Positions 59,702 to 64,000 of a DNA stretch of 64,000 nt are shown here, in pieces. Every line of letters begins with the position of its first letter. The first letter of the stretch is position 1. This DNA comes from an uncultured Collinsella sp. Lineage in GTDB: Bacteria > Actinomycetota > Coriobacteriia > Coriobacteriales > Coriobacteriaceae. The position numbers and the translations under genes are program-made. The stretch lies in NCBI GenBank assembly GCA_900758845.1, contig CAAESW010000037.1, positions 1 through 64,000 on the forward strand. The letters are read 5' to 3'. The notes beneath the pieces were generated by a model. It did not search any database. It was not told the origin of the DNA and saw only the letters and a list, made by a program, of their open reading frames with translations.

Positions 59702-60517
59702 GTGAAACGAAATACTACTAAAAAGCAGCCTATGATGGGCTTGCTTGTCCTACTTATCTGTTCTCTAGGATTCATCTCGGCCTGTTCACAGAATGATGCA
59801 AACGCTGCAAAGTCGAAATATGTCGACGATAAGGCGATGAATGTTATCGCCGCCGGGTTTGAGAGAAGGTCCGACGTCATTGAATCTAATGCAAACGATG
59901 ATGATCCTCATTCAACCGAGAATATCCAGGAAGCTATTGAGGCCGAAATCAAGAACGACAAGGAACTCAAGAACGCTAGGTTTAAGGATTCCAAGATGCA
60001 ACAGGACGTAATCACGTATCTGAATCTGCTTGATGACCAGCTTAAAGTGACCGAGGATTACTCGCAATCGTCTTCGGATTATTACGAAGAGTGGAATAAG
60101 GTCTACGATAAGCGGTCTGCGCAGCTCAAAAAGCTTGTTGATAATTACGGGCTGGAAGTCGGGGAGAAATACAAGGATGATTTCAACGACTTAATTAAGA
60201 ATGGAAAGTCCGTAGCAGAGAAGACCCGCTACGAGGATGCCATCAACAGTTTGATTCAGGGAGCAAATTTCGAAAAATCGGATGACGGTTACGGCCTGTA
60301 TACGTATACGGCGGTAGTTGAGAACACCTCTGGTATATCGTTCTCTAACGTCAGCCTGACACTTGCTCTCTATGATGCAGATGACATCAAAGCGGAGGAG
60401 ACCTATGCGGACACTTCTTCGTGGGCGCCGGGTGAGAAAGTCAAGTTCGAGGCAATGTCCGATGTTGACGCTGCGCGCGTTGTCGCATCTGTTTCCAGCT
60501 ACGATGTAAATAAATAA
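59702..60517 (+). CDS. Lipoprotein with FxLYD-like C-terminal domain
   Basis: A 271-residue lipoprotein starting at GTG 59702 (GAAGGGAAA upstream). The signal MMGLLVLLICSLGFISAC has a lipobox ISAC. Residues ~45-180 are charged and helical; ~195-268 (YGLYTYTAVVENTSGISFSN, VSLTLALYDADDIKAEETYA) is an Ig-like FxLYD fold. Lower GC than the flanks. A terminator at 60532 ends its transcript, so it is a separate unit from the DUF4230 pair. Confidence 0.78.
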   Translation: MKRNTTKKQPMMGLLVLLICSLGFISACSQNDANAAKSKYVDDKAMNVIAAGFERRSDVIESNANDDDPHSTENIQEAIEAEIKNDKELKNARFKDSKMQQDVITYLNLLDDQLKVTEDYSQSSSDYYEEWNKVYDKRSAQLKKLVDNYGLEVGEKYKDDFNDLIKNGKSVAEKTRYEDAINSLIQGANFEKSDDGYGLYTYTAVVENTSGISFSNVSLTLALYDADDIKAEETYADTSSWAPGEKVKFEAMSDVDAARVVASVSSYDVNK

Positions 60518-60531
60518 GTTCTGCACGGAAG

Positions 60532-60573
60532 GGGCGGGTTAATCGGCAATGAATGGTTGACCTGCCCGTTTTA
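60532..60573 (+). terminator. Terminator after lipoprotein gene
   Basis: GGGCGGGTTAA (60532-60542) pairs with TTGACCTGCCC (60557-60567) with two G-U pairs, followed by GTTTT. Confidence 0.65.
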
Positions 60574-60731
60574 TGCCAATTATTGAACAACAAGTGCCGC
60601 GAACGAATGTGTATTATATCGGATTGCAAACAACTGCCCTCGTCTAAAGACATGCTGAAAACGACAATTAAGGCATGAGGTATAACCCACGGCAGTTTCT
60701 TAAATAACAGGGATTTTGAAAGGAATAGGGG

Positions 60732-61403
60732 ATGGATGAGATAGAGGAAGGCATGGGGGCGCTGAAAGCGAAACTCGGGAGAATCCTGACAAAGCCCAAG
60801 GTATTCTTTGCGGGCCTGGCGCTTGGTGGAGTGATTGTGGCTGTACTTTTCATTACCATCTTTAATAACGGCAAAGTTGCGGGCGCGAAAGAAACGACCC
60901 CCAATACGCTTTCCCCGTCGGTCGTGTTTGAACGCATCGCTTCCCAGAACGAGATGGTTTCTGCATCGCAGAACTATGCGATTGTCGATAAGGTGACGGA
61001 TACCAAGAGGTTCTTCGATTGGTTTGATATCCCGTTTACGGAAAACAGCTTTTGGTATCGCTATGTGGGAACCATTAAGGCGGGTGTGAATCTCGAGACG
61101 GCAGAGATACATACAAACAAGAAAAAGCTGACCATTGCGATGGATGAGCCTTATGTAATTTCGAACACGCCGGATATGAATAAGTCGGGTGCTCTCGAGG
61201 AACGCAACAACATCCTCAATCCCATTGAGGTCAAAGACGTCACGGCGTTTGAAGCGCAGTGCAAGGAGCGGAGTGAAAGCGAGGCCATCAAGGATGGCAA
61301 GCTGCTCGAAGAGGCTCGAGTGAACGCCGAAGCAAATATCCGTGCGATGTTCAACTCGGCATTTGGCGATGAATATACGGTTGATTTCGACTATCGGAAA
61401 TAG
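60732..61403 (+). CDS. DUF4230 domain membrane-anchored protein
   Basis: A 223-residue protein with one transmembrane helix (VFFAGLALGGVIVAVLFITI, ~24-44) and an outer DUF4230 domain (VVFERIASQNEMVSASQNYA, FFDWFDIPFTENSFWYRYVG, TIKAGVNLETAEI). DUF4230 proteins are widespread, of unknown role. GGAATAGGGG precedes the ATG. It is nine bases upstream of the 353-residue gene and surely co-transcribed with it. Confidence 0.82.
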   Translation: MDEIEEGMGALKAKLGRILTKPKVFFAGLALGGVIVAVLFITIFNNGKVAGAKETTPNTLSPSVVFERIASQNEMVSASQNYAIVDKVTDTKRFFDWFDIPFTENSFWYRYVGTIKAGVNLETAEIHTNKKKLTIAMDEPYVISNTPDMNKSGALEERNNILNPIEVKDVTAFEAQCKERSESEAIKDGKLLEEARVNAEANIRAMFNSAFGDEYTVDFDYRK

Positions 61404-61412
61404 GAGGTCACT

Positions 61413-62474
61413 ATGGAGGATAAAGACGATCTAGCTGTTGTCGAAAGGGAGGAGCTGTCGCGACATAAGCAGAGTTTTGATATCCGTAAGGCCGCTGCCG
61501 GGTTGGTTGATGGCGCCGGAAGCGCGATGGCGGGCGCGGTTGCAACCGTACAGAAAGTTGCCGATGGCGCAATGCGTGCTGCAACTCCGATGGTCGATGA
61601 CGCCTTGGCGGCTATTGCTGATGCGGCCGATGGTGCAGCAGGTGCTGCTGCGGATATTGGTGACGCCGTCAACGATTGGGCATACCAGCAACAGCTCAAT
61701 AGGTACAGGCCTGTAACCAAAGAGATCTATCAGAGCCCTTCATTCCATTTGCCGAACATGATTCGAATTGTTGACGGAAATGAGCGTCGGGGCATCGATG
61801 TCTGTAGGGATGCTATTGGTTGGTTGGATACTGTTAAGGGCACGCAGATTTTCAATTTGTACCGCGAAGCAATTGGGGATAGCGAGCTGTCTTTCTACCC
61901 TAAACCATCTCTTTATTCCACATATTACATAGATGCTTTTGATCGGTCTCGCTTTGTTGATCTAGACTCCTATTTCGCAACCATGCAACAAGACAAGATG
62001 GCCGAGTTGAGACGGATTGCGTTCATGCTTGGCGCGAAGCGCTGCAAGTTGGAGGTGACGGAGTACGAGGAAACTCGGAGAGGCCACCAGGTTAAGGGGA
62101 ATGCCAAAGCGGGAAAGAAAGGCTCGGCTCGAATCAACGGCTCTTTGAGCGATTTAACGAGAAATGAGAAGAAAATCCTGTTTACACAGGAATTCGAGGG
62201 AGACATGGTTCCACAGCGCCCTGAACTCCATTGGTATGCCCATGACTCTGACATTCTCTTGTTAATCGAAACGAGATGCGGTGGAGAGGATAAAAACAAG
62301 GCGAAGAGTTATCGGGTTGAATTGAAAAGCGAGACGACCATGACCATGTCCGTATCGCTTGCTATGGCTATCGATGAGGCATGCAGCAAGCTGAACATAA
62401 GGGCGAATTCGAGCCTGACAAGCCAAGCTAAGCGAGAACTTCGGCAGTCGTTTGTATTTGAAGTTGAATTCTGA
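61413..62474 (+). CDS. Unrecognised 353-residue protein encoded with DUF4230 partner
   Basis: Three parts can be seen. Residues ~20-90 are an alanine/glycine-rich amphipathic stretch (GLVDGAGSAMAGAVATVQKV, MVDDALAAIADAADGAAGAA) like a surface- or membrane-lying helix. Residues ~110-215 form a mixed domain with several conserved-looking aromatic residues (YQSPSFHLPNMIRIVDGNER, LSFYPKPSLYSTYYIDAFDR). The last ~120 are beta-rich and basic, with LMLGAKRCKLEVTEYEE-like strand and VELKSETTMTMSVSLAMAID. No signal peptide or catalytic motif is recognised. GGAGG precedes the ATG. Lower GC and proximity to a recombinase suggest acquisition. Confidence 0.7.
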   Translation: MEDKDDLAVVEREELSRHKQSFDIRKAAAGLVDGAGSAMAGAVATVQKVADGAMRAATPMVDDALAAIADAADGAAGAAADIGDAVNDWAYQQQLNRYRPVTKEIYQSPSFHLPNMIRIVDGNERRGIDVCRDAIGWLDTVKGTQIFNLYREAIGDSELSFYPKPSLYSTYYIDAFDRSRFVDLDSYFATMQQDKMAELRRIAFMLGAKRCKLEVTEYEETRRGHQVKGNAKAGKKGSARINGSLSDLTRNEKKILFTQEFEGDMVPQRPELHWYAHDSDILLLIETRCGGEDKNKAKSYRVELKSETTMTMSVSLAMAIDEACSKLNIRANSSLTSQAKRELRQSFVFEVEF

Positions 62475-62491
62475 CGTGAATTGTCAGCAGC

Positions 62492-62528
62492 CAAATGCGG
62501 CAAAGGGTCTGTCCCTTTGCCGCATTTG
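62492..62528. repeat. REP-like palindrome with perfect 16-bp arms
   Basis: CAAATGCGGCAAAGGG, TCTGT, CCCTTTGCCGCATTTG: same core as the other GACAAAGGGAC elements with TG(T/C)GG(A/C) changes that are compensatory. It lies 17 bases after the 353-residue gene and can end its transcript. Confidence 0.85.
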
Positions 62529-62602
62529 ATGTCAAAACCATTTTGTCGAGGACTAGAGAGTTTGAAAGTCTACCATTTCTACCCGTCCCCTAATGGCAGG
62601 TT

Positions 62603-63202
62603 TTACATGCCGGCAAAGCAGGTTTGGCGCAGGGCTTCGTAGAGGACGATGGCGACGCTGTTGGAGAGGTTGAGTGCGCTGATGCGGTAGTCGTCCGGAT
62701 TGACGAAGTTGCCGCAGATGTCCTGCCGAAGGATGGCCTCGTGGCCGTCCTCGGTATGTCCCAGCGATTCCTCGTGGGCTTCCCAAGCCTCGGCGTTATC
62801 GAGTGAGTCGCAATCGCGCAGCATGGGGATGCGCTCGCAGCGCTCGGGCGCCGCGGCAAGCAGTGGCTCGGGAATGCCCGAGCTCTCGCTGCCAAAGACC
62901 AAATAGTCACCGTCGCGGTAGGTGCTCTGCGCATAGGTGCGGCGCGCCTTTTTGGTCAGCAGATGCAGGCGCTCGTCGGCGGGGGAGAGGTCGTTGCGCG
63001 CAAGGAAATCCTCCCAGCCGGCATAGGTGGTCACGTCCAAGTTTTGCCAGTAGCCCAGGCCGGCGCGACGTACTGTCTTGTCGTCGAGCGAAAAGCCCAG
63101 TGGCTCCACCAGATGTAGACGGGCGCCGGTAACCACGCAGGTGCGGCCGATATTGCCCGTATTGGCCGGGATTTCGGGCGCATACAGCACAATGTTGAAC
63201 AT
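62603..63202 (-). CDS. trmL: tRNA (cytidine(34)-2'-O)-methyltransferase TrmL
   Basis: A 199-residue SPOUT methyltransferase that 2'-O-methylates the wobble base of tRNA-Leu. NIVLYAPEIPANTGNIGRTC is motif 1 (E-x2-x-NTGNxGR), YLVFGSESSGIPEPLLA motif 2 and YRISALNLSNSVAIVLYEAL motif 3 with the SAM knot. ATG 63202 follows AAGGAG. Length is slightly above the usual ~155-160, owing to a middle insert (TEDGHEAILRQDICGNFVNP). Confidence 0.93.
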   Translation of the reverse strand: MFNIVLYAPEIPANTGNIGRTCVVTGARLHLVEPLGFSLDDKTVRRAGLGYWQNLDVTTYAGWEDFLARNDLSPADERLHLLTKKARRTYAQSTYRDGDYLVFGSESSGIPEPLLAAAPERCERIPMLRDCDSLDNAEAWEAHEESLGHTEDGHEAILRQDICGNFVNPDDYRISALNLSNSVAIVLYEALRQTCFAGM

Positions 63203-63225
63203 GAATCTCCTTGGCTCAGAACGAA

Positions 63226-63264
63226 AAACCACCACGAAGGGGACAGGCACCTTCGTGGTGGTTT
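63226..63264. repeat. Perfect 15-bp inverted repeat with GGACAGGCA loop
   Basis: AAACCACCACGAAGG (63226-63240), GGACAGGCA, CCTTCGTGGTGGTTT (63250-63264), between trmL and the CobW gene, 23 bases upstream of trmL. Another member of the GGGACAG-loop palindromes. Confidence 0.8.
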
Positions 63265-63302
63265 GGCGGTTACGTAGCGGAAAAATGTCCGCTTGGATAA
63301 AC

Positions 63303-64000
63303 CTAGGCGCGGTGCCAGTCGGTCAGGCAGGCATCGAGGGAGGCGATGAGCGCGTCCTTGTCCATGTGACGGCCGATGATGCACAGGCTCGTCATGCGGT
63401 CGCCCGTCTCGTCGTCCCAAATCTGCATGATCTCGGGGTTCTCGTCGATGATCTTCTGCTTCTCGCCCTCGGGCGCCGAGTCGACAAACAGGCCGTTCTC
63501 CATCAGGCGCATCTGGTGGCCAGCCTGCTCAAACATGTAGCACATGTCCGGATCGCCGGTCTGCCACAACGGACCCTTGACGCGAATGACCTCGTCGGGC
63601 CACTCCTGCTCAACAAAATCGGTGAACTTCTGCAGGTCAAACGGCTTGCGGCGCGAGTACACAAAGGTCTCGATGTCGTACTCGAGCACCTCGGGGTCGT
63701 CGTGCTCCTCGGGATGCTCCATGGCCTCGATCCAGGCGGCGGAGTTGTAGGCGCGCATAAAGTCGAAGCGGTCGGTGTCGAGCAGCTCCTCCATGGGGAC
63801 CTCGCCGTTTTGGGCCTCGACGATCACGGCGTCTTTCTGCAGGCTGCGCACGATGGCCTTAAGCTCGGCGATCTGCTCAGGGCTCACGGTATCGGTCTTG
63901 TTGAGGATCAGCGTGGAGCAGAACTCGATCTGCTGGATGAGCAGACTCTCGATGTCGTCCTCGTCGATATCCTCTGCCAGCAGGTCGCGACCGCCGTTGA
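63303..64000 (-). CDS. CobW/COG0523-family GTP-binding protein, 3' part (start outside window)
   Basis: The frame is open from the window edge: NGGRDLLAEDIDEDDIESLL, IQQIEFCSTLILNKTDTVSP (NKTD = GTPase G4 motif), then the C-terminal CobW_C domain (VYSRRKPFDLQKFTDFVEQE, VIRVKGPLWQTGDPDMCYMF). Walker A and the metal CxCC lie upstream outside the window. COG0523 GTPases insert or traffic metals such as zinc or cobalt. About 231 codons are visible; the GTG at 63887 is internal, not the start. Confidence 0.9.
   Translation of the reverse strand, partial: NGGRDLLAEDIDEDDIESLLIQQIEFCSTLILNKTDTVSPEQIAELKAIVRSLQKDAVIVEAQNGEVPMEELLDTDRFDFMRAYNSAAWIEAMEHPEEHDDPEVLEYDIETFVYSRRKPFDLQKFTDFVEQEWPDEVIRVKGPLWQTGDPDMCYMFEQAGHQMRLMENGLFVDSAPEGEKQKIIDENPEIMQIWDDETGDRMTSLCIIGRHMDKDALIASLDACLTDWHRA

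Overview
The window looks like a chromosomal segment of a GC-rich Coriobacteriia bacterium, most probably Collinsella or a close relative. This rests on GC-rich codon use, a divergent type IIA topoisomerase pair, LAxTG-type surface anchoring, Coriobacteriia-style archaeal-type ATPases and several families of intergenic palindromes. The genus is inferred from overall character, not from an rRNA gene. I saw no rRNA, tRNA, complete insertion sequence or CRISPR array.

Left part (1-7.5 kb) is a scrapyard next to a redox operon. A peptide-antibiotic-type ABC exporter is divergent from a TetR regulator cut off after 33 residues. That stub is fused to the tail of a type I restriction specificity gene and the tail of an integrase. 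Then come a frameshifted ToxN/AbiQ-like toxin with a structured leader, a yjdF gene with a long leader, and an AAA/DUF4143 ATPase reduced to its ends behind a large operator-like dyad. A MerR regulator with a textbook 19-bp-spacer promoter faces an operon of two flavodoxin-type reductases, a carboxymuconolactone decarboxylase-cupin protein and an alpha/beta hydrolase. A second ATPase relic follows.

7.6-27 kb: a type IIA topoisomerase B-A operon; an XRE regulator with a four-helix membrane protein; a 1455-residue Tat-exported LAxTG surface protein under a LuxR-type regulator; a PadR-HAAS envelope-stress cluster; a chimeric arginase/topoisomerase-tail relic; a two-component system; and, divergent from it, a small CxxC protein, a NapH-like ferredoxin membrane protein and a thioredoxin lipoprotein.

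27-46 kb: a very large MacB-type transporter, Dus, an island bounded by two copies of a 72-bp hairpin repeat and carrying an orphan antitoxin, a glutaredoxin, an XRE-zinc ribbon-TipAS regulator, TrmO, a MalY/PatB aminotransferase, a K+ channel, a LOG-family protein, a ClC channel, a YtrA-type GntR/ABC operon, a tandem array of three palindromic repeats, RF3, a queuosine-precursor transporter behind a candidate preQ1 riboswitch, an SDR and uracil-DNA glycosylase.

46-64 kb: EamA, LysR, MATE, RlmA, RsmJ, GNAT, a TetM-like GTPase, an archaeal-type ATPase translationally coupled to a UvrA-like protein, eight 10-bp-phased repeats before a serine recombinase, a lower-GC accessory module (lipoprotein, DUF4230 protein and an unrecognised 353-residue protein), TrmL and the 3' part of a CobW GTPase gene.

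Recurring themes are: (1) AAA/archaeal-type ATPase genes, intact or decayed, each preceded by its own short phased or palindromic repeats; (2) at least two families of REP-like intergenic palindromes, often placed directly at stop codons; (3) relics formed by clean internal deletions that keep the promoter.
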